Part shown: positions 24,934 to 32,777 of the stretch, in pieces
Position numbering within the stretch: position 1 is the first letter of the stretch
Layout of the letters: every line of letters begins with the position of its first letter
Assembly (NCBI GenBank): GCA_012963885.1
Contig: DTUY01000049.1
Span: forward strand, 1 to 35,760
From: Candidatus Poribacteria bacterium
GTDB lineage: Bacteria > Poribacteria > WGA-4E > UBA9662
Direction: 5' to 3'
DNA: 35,760 nucleotides
Notes under the pieces: model-generated
Told to the model about the DNA's origin: nothing
The model's input: only the letters and a program-made list of their open reading frames with translations
The model's database searches: none
Program-made: the position numbers and the translations under genes

Positions 24934-26286
24934 ATGCAAATAGATTCCGATATCTTTAAAGCGTACGATATACGTGGTATTTATCCCAGTCAGATTAATG
25001 AAAAAATTGCTGAGTCCATTGGTCGTGCATTTATCGTATTTACTGGTGCAGTTACAGTGGTTGTTGGGCGCGATATGCGCCAATCAAGCCCCCTATTATT
25101 TAACGCAGTTACGCATGGAATTATTACATCAGGTGCAAATGTCACTGATATTGGGCTGGTTAGTACAGATCAATTTTATTATGCGTGTGCTACACAGAAT
25201 CTGCCGGGTATTATGATTACGGCCTCCCACAACCCGGCTGAATATGGTGGATTTAAGATGGTGAAGGAGATGCCGTGCGTTATTGGCGGTGATACTGGCC
25301 TGCAACAAATTCACCAAATCATTGAAACCGACAGCTTCCATGATACTGATAGAGCTGCTACTGTCCAAGCCTGCAATTTGATAGATGAATTTGTTGAATT
25401 TGTTTTAAGTATTATTGATGTCGATTCTATTACGCCCATCCAGATTGCCGTTGATCCAAGAAGTGGAATGGTCGGCCCGATTTTGCAAAAAGTCTTTAAT
25501 CCATTACCAGTTAACCTGTCTGGTTTTAATCTCAAAGCCGATGGCCGATTACCTGTAGGTCAGGGCCTTGATCCCAAACAACCTCAGAACCATGCCGACC
25601 TTCAGCGATACGTTGTCGATCAAAATGCGGATGTTGGCTTTGCTTTTGACGGTGATGGAGATCGCTTTTTTGTCGTTGATGATCGTGGTCAATTTGTGCC
25701 CTCAGATTTTATCATTGCATTAATTGCTGAATATCTACTCCTGAAACATCCGGAGTCGAAGATCGTCTACGATATTCGTGGATCTTGGGCGATTCGAGAT
25801 ACGGTTGAAGCGAACAAGGGCATTCCAATTATTGAACGCGTTGGGCACTCGTTTATCAAGCCTACAATGATGAATCGGGATGCAATCTTCGGCGGCGAAG
25901 GGAGTGGTCACTACTATTTTCGTGATTTCTTTTATGCTGATTCCGGTATTATTCCGGCTTTGATTTTAACGGAGATTTTGTCCGAGAAACAAAAAAAACT
26001 CTCAACTCTCCTTCAACCATATGAAGAGAAATATTTTTTGTCTGAGGAAGTCAATACCCAAATTAAAAATGGAGACCCAGATGGGAAAATCGAATCCATT
26101 CGTCGGATGTACCATCAATCAGCAACTGTGAATGATCTAGATGGTTTGTCTGTTGAATTTGATGACTGGCATTTCAATTTACGCAAATCGAATACGGAAC
26201 CACTCATACGATTGAATCTCGAAGCCAGGTCACATCAAATTATGATCGAAAAGCGGGCGGAAATTATCAAACTAATCGGATCTTGA
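24934..26286 (+). CDS. Phosphomannomutase/phosphoglucomutase
   Basis: 450 residues from the ATG at 24934; a TTG at 24919 is an alternative. It is an alpha-D-phosphohexomutase: KAYDIRGIYP at the N-terminus, the phosphoserine loop TASHNPAEYGGFK (Ser98), the metal loop FDGDGDR, the sugar loop GGEGSGHYYFRDF and the phosphate loop KSNTEPLIRLN. It interconverts hexose 1- and 6-phosphates for GDP-mannose, LPS and glycan precursors, much like AlgC/ManB. The SGNH-fabV block on one side and ridA on the other give no pathway hint. Confidence 0.92.
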   Translation: MQIDSDIFKAYDIRGIYPSQINEKIAESIGRAFIVFTGAVTVVVGRDMRQSSPLLFNAVTHGIITSGANVTDIGLVSTDQFYYACATQNLPGIMITASHNPAEYGGFKMVKEMPCVIGGDTGLQQIHQIIETDSFHDTDRAATVQACNLIDEFVEFVLSIIDVDSITPIQIAVDPRSGMVGPILQKVFNPLPVNLSGFNLKADGRLPVGQGLDPKQPQNHADLQRYVVDQNADVGFAFDGDGDRFFVVDDRGQFVPSDFIIALIAEYLLLKHPESKIVYDIRGSWAIRDTVEANKGIPIIERVGHSFIKPTMMNRDAIFGGEGSGHYYFRDFFYADSGIIPALILTEILSEKQKKLSTLLQPYEEKYFLSEEVNTQIKNGDPDGKIESIRRMYHQSATVNDLDGLSVEFDDWHFNLRKSNTEPLIRLNLEARSHQIMIEKRAEIIKLIGS

Positions 26287-26287
26287 T

Positions 26288-26749
26288 CTAGTCTTCGATT
26301 TCAACAATTACTTCAACTTCAACCGGAATACCGCCGGGAAGTTGAACCATTCCGACAGCTGATCGAGCGTGTTTTCCTTTGTCACCAAAAACCTCGACAA
26401 ACAGGTCTGATACCCCATTAACAACTTTTGGATGATCTAAAAAATCAGGTGTGGAATTCACAAATCCGACGACTTTGATAACTCGTTTAATTCGGTCAAG
26501 GTCACCAAGTGTGTCCTTCAATGTGCTAATGAGTCCCAATCCAACCAAGCGTGCTGATTGGTATCCTTCTTCTATGGTCATGTCAGTGCCCAGTTGTCCT
26601 TTTTCAAGCTCGCCACTCATGTTCACAGGTCCATGACCAGAGGTGAAGACGAGGTTGCCTGTTTGCACTGTGGTAACATAGTTCGCCACAGGTTTTACTG
26701 GTGGCGGTAATTCAATTCCGATTTCTTCCAGTCGATTTTCTATTTTCAT
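26288..26749 (-). CDS. RidA family protein (YjgF/YER057c/UK114)
   Basis: 153 residues. RidA proteins hydrolyse reactive imine and enamine intermediates made by PLP enzymes. The family segments are present: FTSGHGPVN, a long central helix pair, and HARSAVGMVQLPGGIPVEVEV with the conserved Arg that binds the imino-acid carboxylate. It belongs to the longer group of about 150 residues rather than the 128-residue RidA proper, so substrate range may differ. AGAGG lies ahead of the ATG. It ends two bases from the phosphomannomutase stop, tail to tail. Confidence 0.88.
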   Translation of the reverse strand: MKIENRLEEIGIELPPPVKPVANYVTTVQTGNLVFTSGHGPVNMSGELEKGQLGTDMTIEEGYQSARLVGLGLISTLKDTLGDLDRIKRVIKVVGFVNSTPDFLDHPKVVNGVSDLFVEVFGDKGKHARSAVGMVQLPGGIPVEVEVIVEIED

Positions 26750-27061
26750 TGAGAGGACCTCTATACAAACTTCATTACCTAATAAATTTATATTCCCAGT
26801 ATAGCATAATCATCACTTTGGATCAATCTCAGATATAGATTGATGACAAATCAATCTGCCAATATTAAGATCACTCTGTCTGAATTGAAGTGGTATGAAA
26901 CAGTCAAGCAAAATATGACCTTTTCTCTCAAGGGGTGTGCATTCTCCAAAACGTGTTGAAAGATTGGTAGAATCATCCGAGGTTGAGGTTATAATTTCTT
27001 GTTCCGTCATAGGTTTGGGTGCTATAATTGCTCGCGGGAATTATGCTTTGGAGTGTACTTT
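26750..27061. other. Divergent intergenic region between the RidA and ctaA genes
   Basis: Contains a candidate ctaA promoter at its right end. A 65-codon minus-strand open frame (26813-27010) lies here, but it has no ribosome binding site or recognisable family. Confidence 0.45.
26999..27028 (+). promoter_or_regulatory. Candidate promoter of the ctaA heme operon
   Basis: TTGTTC (26999-27004) and a perfect TATAAT (27023-27028) are separated by 18 bases. Transcription would begin near 27035, after the farthest upstream in-frame start, which supports translation from TTG 27062 instead. Confidence 0.55.
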
Positions 27062-28216
27062 TTGAGGATTGGTATTGTTCGGAAATATCATAAGCTCTTG
27101 CATTTTCTTTCTATTCTAACTTTTATTGCAACGTTTATGTTGGTATCGATTGGAGGCATTGTTACTAGTACAGATTCTGGCATGGCGGTTCCAGATTGGC
27201 CAACTACCTTTGGTTATAATATGTTTTCGTATCCACTCTCAAAGACAATTAGTGGATATATCCTTTCAATCGATGCAGGGTTACAGGTAGATTTGGACAA
27301 CTCCAATCTTTCTCCCAGGTTGCGAGATGCAATTGAGACAAAAGATGATCATATTTCCCTCAGTCCTATTAGTGAAATCGAAGTAATTGAATTAGGAAAA
27401 CTATGGCGTCTCAATGATGGTAAAAATCATAGAATTTTTACTGTTAGGAAAACAGCAAGTGAGTTAGAGGTTTATGTGCGAGGTGTATTTGCTGAGCATA
27501 GTCACCGCTTGATGGGATCTATTGTTGGCTTACTCACGATTTTGCTGGCAATTAGCATTTGGAAGTTTGATCAACGAAGATGGATGAAGTGGCTGGGTGG
27601 GATTGCGTTGTTTGGTGTTATTACTCAGGGTGTTCTTGGTGGATTGCGGGTGACCGAAATAAGTGTTATCTTTGCTGTTATCCATGCGTGTCTGGCACAA
27701 GCATTCTTGGCTTTATGTTGCGGGTTAATTCTGTTCACCTCTCGAGAGTGGACTGAAGGACATCATCAAGTCGAAGGAGCAGTTTTACTTCGTCGCCTTA
27801 GTATCTTCACCACAGGGGGAGTATATTGCCAATTGATATGGGGGGCTATCTTACGTCACACCGCTTCCCAACTTCAGACTCATGTTTTCTTTGCTATCTT
27901 GGTGGCAAACTGTGTGCTATGGATTATAAGTCGTGTTTTTATTCACCACAGGAACTTTGCCAAATTTACGGTTCCCTCCTTATTTCTCGGAGTATTTCTC
28001 ATTCTTCAAGTTGTTCTGGGAATTGGTGCGTGGTTAAGTGAATTTCAACTTGGTGATAGCTTGACATATTTAACCCGAATTGCCATTACTACGGGGCATC
28101 TGGTTGTTGGTGCGTTTATGCTTGTTACGTCGGTTATACTGACTCTCCGTATCTTCTTATATTCGTCTGGATTCAAAGGATATGCTTCTAGCCCGACAGG
28201 CGGAGTTCCTGTATGA
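27062..28216 (+). CDS. ctaA: Heme A synthase (COX15/CtaA family)
   Basis: 384 residues from a TTG at 27062, with GGAG eight bases upstream (27050-27053). CtaA oxidises the C8 methyl of heme O to a formyl group, giving heme A for cytochrome oxidases. Eight predicted membrane helices; TSTDSGMAVPDWPTTFGYNMF follows helix 1, EHSHRLMGS starts helix 2 (His146, His148), VIHACLAQAF, LRHTASQLQTHVFF and TTGHLVVGAF carry further His residues. The loop between the DWP motif and EHSHR is about 100 residues, roughly 70 more than usual. The Cys pair of Bacillus CtaA is absent. ctaB follows, confirming the pathway. Confidence 0.92.
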   Translation: MRIGIVRKYHKLLHFLSILTFIATFMLVSIGGIVTSTDSGMAVPDWPTTFGYNMFSYPLSKTISGYILSIDAGLQVDLDNSNLSPRLRDAIETKDDHISLSPISEIEVIELGKLWRLNDGKNHRIFTVRKTASELEVYVRGVFAEHSHRLMGSIVGLLTILLAISIWKFDQRRWMKWLGGIALFGVITQGVLGGLRVTEISVIFAVIHACLAQAFLALCCGLILFTSREWTEGHHQVEGAVLLRRLSIFTTGGVYCQLIWGAILRHTASQLQTHVFFAILVANCVLWIISRVFIHHRNFAKFTVPSLFLGVFLILQVVLGIGAWLSEFQLGDSLTYLTRIAITTGHLVVGAFMLVTSVILTLRIFLYSSGFKGYASSPTGGVPV

Positions 28217-28248
28217 TATAATAAAGTAACCCCGTCGAAATCGTGCCT

Positions 28249-29106
28249 ATGCGTCAAGCAAAAAACCTGTTTGCACTTACCAAACCACGGCTTGTTCTGA
28301 TGGTTTTAGTCACTGTCGGTGCAGGATTCTACCTCGCTTCGCAGGAGAAAACCATTAACTGGATTTCTCTGATCCATTTGTTATTGGGGACAGCATTGGC
28401 AGCAGGTGGGTCACTTGCATTAAATCAATATATGGAGCGAGATATTGATGGAATAATGGGACGAACACAATCACGACCATTACCGGGTCGCCGAGTCAGT
28501 CCAACTGAAGCTTTGCTTTTCGGAATTACCATCACAGCTATTGGCCAGCTGTATCTCATCCTGACAGTTAACTTACTGGCAAGTGCAGTAATTTTCGTGG
28601 TTATTGTCACCTACCTTTTTGTATATACCCCACTCAAGAGAAGAGACCCAATCAGTACATTTTTTGGCTCCATATCTGGGGCTCTACCGCCTGTCGCTGG
28701 ATGGGTTGCCGTAACTGGCCAGCTCAACCGTGAATCTTGGGTATTATTCGGCATCCTGTTTTTATGGCAACTGCCGCACTCACTTGCTCTTGCTTGGATG
28801 TATCGCCATGAATACGCCAAGGCTGGTGTTCGACTTCTGCCTGTGGCACACCCAAATGGTAAAAGTACCGCGTTTCACATCGTGTTTCACTCCATCTTGT
28901 TGTTGTTAGTTGCTTCATTCCCAAAGTTCATTGGGCTCGCAGGCTGGGTTTACTTTGCTTTTGCGTTGGTGTGTGGATTTGTTTTACTTGCTTTTAGCAT
29001 TATATTCGCGCTATCTCGAACAACGCTGGCGGCTAAACGGCTAATGCATGTTTCTTTACTATACTTACCTATAGTTTTTCTAGTGATGATAATTGACAAA
29101 GCATAA
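28249..29106 (+). CDS. ctaB: Heme O synthase (protoheme IX farnesyltransferase)
   Basis: 285 residues from the ATG at 28249; a GTG at 28243 is an alternative. It is an integral membrane UbiA-family prenyltransferase adding a farnesyl group to heme B. Motifs are LTKPRLVLMVLVTVGAGFYL at the start, the first aspartate-rich loop LNQYMERDIDGIMGRTQSRP, YTPLKRRDPIS and FLWQLPHSLALAWMYRHEY for the second loop. About eight or nine predicted helices. It lies 32 bases after ctaA and supplies its substrate. No strong ribosome binding site is seen, so coupling to ctaA is likely. Confidence 0.95.
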   Translation: MRQAKNLFALTKPRLVLMVLVTVGAGFYLASQEKTINWISLIHLLLGTALAAGGSLALNQYMERDIDGIMGRTQSRPLPGRRVSPTEALLFGITITAIGQLYLILTVNLLASAVIFVVIVTYLFVYTPLKRRDPISTFFGSISGALPPVAGWVAVTGQLNRESWVLFGILFLWQLPHSLALAWMYRHEYAKAGVRLLPVAHPNGKSTAFHIVFHSILLLLVASFPKFIGLAGWVYFAFALVCGFVLLAFSIIFALSRTTLAAKRLMHVSLLYLPIVFLVMIIDKA

Positions 29107-29203
29107 GTTTTTTTGTTTTGTATGACAACTGTCTTAATTCTGCTAGTTCCTATTATGAATACTGCCATTGATAATGTATGCTAAATACGAGTGTTAAATA
29201 AGA

Positions 29204-29752
29204 ATGAAAAATACACTTTTTACTGTGGTCTCTATGATTGCAATCAGTGTTCTTGCTATCATATTTTTAGTTTGGTTGATATATTTTAAAGAGGGAAATG
29301 GTTATGGATCACAGCTACCTTTCACTGAACATCTGTCTTTGGTCAACGCTATTCTAAATTTTCTGAGTGCCGTTTGCGTTATTATCGGAATTGTTTTAAT
29401 CAAAAATAGAAGAAGAGAATCCCACCAAAAGTTGATGTGCGGTGCGTTTGCATTCTCAATGCTTTTCTTAATATCGTACGTTGTTTATCATCATTTTCAT
29501 GGGGATACCCCCTTTTCTGGTACAGGCCTGATGAGACCAATATACTTCTTTGTTTTAATCTCGCATATTGGTCTATCAGCTGTTGTACTCCCAATGGTTT
29601 TGGTCACGTTCGCCTTTGCCTTTTCATCGAAGTATACATTGCACAGAAAAATAGCATCCCTTACCTTTCCTCTTTGGTTGTATGTTTCAGTCACCGGCGT
29701 CATTGTCTATTTGATGCTAAATCATCTACCTACAAATATACTGAATGGCTAA
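29204..29752 (+). CDS. DUF420 family membrane protein (CtaM-like)
   Basis: 182 residues with five predicted membrane helices. Conserved DUF420 features are the LPFTEHLSLVNAILN segment, YHHFHGDTPFSGTG, RPIYFFVLISHIGLSAVVLPMVL and the final LHRKIASLTFPLWLYVSVTG, which together supply several intramembrane His residues. The Bacillus/Staphylococcus member CtaM is needed for maturation of heme-copper oxidases. Its position after ctaA and ctaB supports an oxidase assembly role. It overlaps the start chosen for the HemQ-like gene by eight bases. Confidence 0.85.
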   Translation: MKNTLFTVVSMIAISVLAIIFLVWLIYFKEGNGYGSQLPFTEHLSLVNAILNFLSAVCVIIGIVLIKNRRRESHQKLMCGAFAFSMLFLISYVVYHHFHGDTPFSGTGLMRPIYFFVLISHIGLSAVVLPMVLVTFAFAFSSKYTLHRKIASLTFPLWLYVSVTGVIVYLMLNHLPTNILNG

Positions 29753-30479
29753 TGCTATAATTATGGAAAACCGTCAAGAAAAATTAGATCTTCGTGAGTT
29801 TGGGGCCCCAGTTAATGGAGAATCCCAGGTAAGTGACCGTCGCCTGTTTTTGCAACTTCAGGTGTTTTCTGGCTGTAAGAACCCGGCGGCATTAATTGAA
29901 GTTTTAGAGACTAATGGAGTAGGGTCTGTTTTATACGATGATCTAAATGATCCTACTGGGATCGGCTTATTGCTGATTGCTGAAGAGCCAACTGATATTT
30001 TGACTCAAACGCGTGTGCTTTTGATGAATTCCGGGTTTTCAAATCTTGATCACTGTTCTGAGATGACAATGATTGGTCGTACCTACGCTTCAGGACGTGA
30101 ACAGAATTTAAACGAAGCGCTATTTGAGAAACCACTCCGGAATGTGATGAACCCGGAAATGCCGTGGGCAATTTGGTACCCGCTTCGCAGAAAACCGGAA
30201 TTCTATTTGCTGTCCGGAGCTGAGCAAGGGCGTATTCTGGGAGAACACGGCATGTTGGGTCGCACTTACGCAGAGATGGGGTATGCAGCTGATGTCCGAC
30301 TCGCGTGCTTTGGGTTGGATCGGTTGGATAACGAATTCGTCATTGGACTAGTCGGACCGGAACTGTATGCTTTATCACGCCTCGTTCAGGATATGCGGAA
30401 AACCCAGCAGACAGGTAAATATATTGAATCGCTGGGTCCTTTTTTTGTTGGTAAAGTTCGTTGGCAATCAGCCTCATGA
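29745..30479 (+). CDS. HemQ/chlorite dismutase family protein (probable coproheme decarboxylase)
   Basis: 244 residues. The family converts coproheme to heme B (HemQ/ChdC) or splits chlorite. The C-terminal half has the HemQ pattern: MPWAIWYPLRRKPEFYLL with the candidate catalytic Tyr145, then GEHGMLGRTYAEMG with a candidate proximal His168, and a closing SRLVQDMRKTQQTGKY and GPFFVGKV segment. The Tyr in WYPL favours decarboxylase over chlorite dismutase. Spacing between Tyr and His is four residues shorter than in Bacillus-type HemQ as I recall it. An ATG at 29763 is an alternative start. The stop overlaps the next gene by ATGA. Together with ctaA and ctaB it points to heme B, O and A being made in sequence. 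Confidence 0.8.
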   Translation: MANAIIMENRQEKLDLREFGAPVNGESQVSDRRLFLQLQVFSGCKNPAALIEVLETNGVGSVLYDDLNDPTGIGLLLIAEEPTDILTQTRVLLMNSGFSNLDHCSEMTMIGRTYASGREQNLNEALFEKPLRNVMNPEMPWAIWYPLRRKPEFYLLSGAEQGRILGEHGMLGRTYAEMGYAADVRLACFGLDRLDNEFVIGLVGPELYALSRLVQDMRKTQQTGKYIESLGPFFVGKVRWQSAS

Positions 30480-31204
30480 AGAATGTTCTCACAATTGCGA
30501 CAAAAGAAATTTATACTTATTTCGTGTCTCCAATTGCGTATTTTGTGTTAGTAATCTTCGGTGGACTTTCCGGTTTCTTCTTTTATGCCATACTACAACG
30601 TGCCATCGTACGTCAGGAACTTAGTACTGCCGTAATACAGGTACTGTTCCGAAATTATGTCAGTGTAATTTTGCTTTTCTTCGCCCCTGCCGTAACAATG
30701 CGACTTTTCGCAGAGGAGAAGCGATCTGGGACAATCGAGTTACTAAGAACATCACCTGTTAAAGATATTGAAATTGTACTGGGTAAATTCTGTGCGAGTT
30801 TTGTGTTGTATCTTACTATGCTGGCTACAACGCTTGTTTATCCTTTCCTAATTCTTCCGTTTGGTAAAGTGGACATTGGCCAGATTATCAGTGCCTATAC
30901 TGGTATGGTTTTACTTGGAGCAACTTTCCTATCCTTTGGTTTGATGATTTCATCTATGACTCGTAATCAAATTGTATCTGCATTGACTAGTTTCGGCATT
31001 CTACTGGTATTCTGGATTATTGGCTCTTTTGCAGATCGTGCTGGGTCATTAAGTAGATTCTTCAAGTATCTTTCTTTGATTGAACATCTTAATGATTTCA
31101 CCCGTGGTGTGATAGTTGTTAAGGATGTCGTCTACTATTTGAGTTTTACTTTTATTTGTGTTTTTTTTACCATCAAATCGGTTGAATCAGCAAAATGGAA
31201 ATAG
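30476..31204 (+). CDS. ABC-2 type transporter permease (GldF-like)
   Basis: 242 residues from the ATG at 30476, which overlaps the HemQ-like stop as ATGA. Six predicted membrane helices with the EEKRSGTIELLRTSPVKD cytoplasmic segment typical of ABC-2/NosY/GldF permeases. These pair with a separate ATPase and, in this subtype, a GldG-like periplasmic-facing protein, encoded five bases downstream. No ATPase gene is visible in the window; an ATPase usually comes first in such operons. The translocated substrate is unknown. Its place in an oxidase and heme operon suggests, without proof, a role in respiratory complex assembly. Confidence 0.85.
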   Translation: MKNVLTIATKEIYTYFVSPIAYFVLVIFGGLSGFFFYAILQRAIVRQELSTAVIQVLFRNYVSVILLFFAPAVTMRLFAEEKRSGTIELLRTSPVKDIEIVLGKFCASFVLYLTMLATTLVYPFLILPFGKVDIGQIISAYTGMVLLGATFLSFGLMISSMTRNQIVSALTSFGILLVFWIIGSFADRAGSLSRFFKYLSLIEHLNDFTRGVIVVKDVVYYLSFTFICVFFTIKSVESAKWK

Positions 31205-31209
31205 CTTGA

Positions 31210-32772
31210 ATGCAAAAAAATGGCATGCTTTTTGGCTTTATTGCATTAATCCTACTGTGTGGCGCATTTGCAAGTTATCTGCTTCGATCAAAAATTATAC
31301 TTGCTTTTTTCCTCCTGTTTGGTTGTGTGTCATTGGGGATGTTTCTTGTCTTCGGTTTTCAGAGTATTGTCGGGATTCTCTCTAGCCGTCAGGCAAAATA
31401 TAGCGCCAACGTTGCGGCTAGTGTCCTAGCTCTTTGTGGTATTGCTGTGATTATCAATCTGTTGGTTGTCACGAAATTCGATAAAGCTGTTGATCTAACA
31501 ACTGATAAGTGGTACACCCTCTCAGGCCAAACCCTCGGTATTTTACAAAAACTAGATCAAGAAGTTAAGGTCTCTGCGTTTTTCAGTAGTAACCCCCAGA
31601 GCGAAACAGAAAAACGTCAATATGATCAGGCAAAAGACTTACTGGCAATGTACCACCGCCAATCCTCTAAAGTCAAAATTGAGTTTGTGGATTCCTATGT
31701 TCAAGTAAAGAAAGTAGAAGAGTATGGAATTAGAGCGCATGGAACCACTGTCTTTGAAGCCAATGGTAAAAAGGAACGAGTGACGGTTATCGACGAGCAG
31801 AAATTTACCAGTGCGATTCTAAAGGTTACTCGTGCAGAAGAGAAGAAGGTCTACTTTCTGATAGGGCATGGCGAAAAGTCGACAGACGATTTCGATCCAA
31901 TGAAGGGATATCATCGAGTTGGCGATGCGTTAGAGAACCAAGGCTACCTTGTTGAGAACCTGTCCCTTTCGACTCAAAAAAAGGTGCCCAAAGATTGCAC
32001 TGCGTTGGTTATTGCTGCTCCAAAATCAGCGTTTATCGGTCATGAGGTGAATGCGGTTAGAAGGTATCTTAATCACGGTGGGAAATTACTATTAATGCTT
32101 GATCCGATGATTGAAGCAGAAACCAATCCGAACCAACCGCTTATTGATCTAATTGCGAGCTGGGGAGTACAGATCAACAATGATTACGTGTTGGTTCTTG
32201 ATCCACGTTTCTTCTATGTGCTCGGTGGGCCCTCGGCTCCCGTTGTAATGGATTTTGAGTTTCATCCGATCATGCGTTTTCAAGAACTTCCTATTATTTT
32301 TCAGGATGTCAGGTCGTTAACACTACAACCAAAAAATGCCATCAAGAATGTTAAAATTAGTGCGCTAACAAAAATCTCAGATCAGATTTCTGTGGAAGGT
32401 AGTTGGGGAGAAACAAAACAGAAAAATTGGCAGTTAGCAAAATACAATGTGGGAGAAGATACTTCTCCTCCACTCTTGATGGCCGTCGCAGTTGAAGAAG
32501 AGGATGGAGTACGTATTGTTGTTATTGGTGATTCTGATTTCACATCCAATTTGTTTTTAAGTAGTACTGGCGGAGGGGATTTTTTCCTGAATAGCGTAAA
32601 TTGGCTTACGCTAGAAGAAGATCTGATTTCAATTAGTCCGATTGATCCACGTTCTCATTCGCTCCGGAAAATGACAGCAAACGAAGTTATATTCGTTCAG
32701 TTGATGTCAATTTTTCTTATCCCAACCTTCGTTTTTCTGACTGGTGTAATTGTATGGTGGCGGCGACGATAA
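31210..32772 (+). CDS. GldG-family ABC transporter auxiliary protein
   Basis: 520 residues. Three predicted membrane helices at the N-terminus (up to about residue 90), then a large extracytoplasmic region, and one helix at the very C-terminus followed by WWRRR. The sequence after helix 3, DLTTDKWYTLSGQTLGILQKL, is the family hallmark, and KVYFLIGHGEKSTDDFDP and GGKLLLMLDPM fit the GldG/IFT52-like domain. In Bacteroidetes GldG works with GldA and GldF in gliding; outside that group the function is not known. Separated from the permease by five bases, so the two are one unit. The gene ends five bases from the convergent SurA-like gene. Confidence 0.85.
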   Translation: MQKNGMLFGFIALILLCGAFASYLLRSKIILAFFLLFGCVSLGMFLVFGFQSIVGILSSRQAKYSANVAASVLALCGIAVIINLLVVTKFDKAVDLTTDKWYTLSGQTLGILQKLDQEVKVSAFFSSNPQSETEKRQYDQAKDLLAMYHRQSSKVKIEFVDSYVQVKKVEEYGIRAHGTTVFEANGKKERVTVIDEQKFTSAILKVTRAEEKKVYFLIGHGEKSTDDFDPMKGYHRVGDALENQGYLVENLSLSTQKKVPKDCTALVIAAPKSAFIGHEVNAVRRYLNHGGKLLLMLDPMIEAETNPNQPLIDLIASWGVQINNDYVLVLDPRFFYVLGGPSAPVVMDFEFHPIMRFQELPIIFQDVRSLTLQPKNAIKNVKISALTKISDQISVEGSWGETKQKNWQLAKYNVGEDTSPPLLMAVAVEEEDGVRIVVIGDSDFTSNLFLSSTGGGDFFLNSVNWLTLEEDLISISPIDPRSHSLRKMTANEVIFVQLMSIFLIPTFVFLTGVIVWWRRR

Positions 32773-32777
32773 AAGGG

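Noticed and set aside
26813..27010. 65-codon minus-strand open frame between the RidA gene and ctaA
   Set aside because: No ribosome binding site, no recognisable family, and it overlaps the likely ctaA promoter. It could be a tiny gene but I cannot support it.
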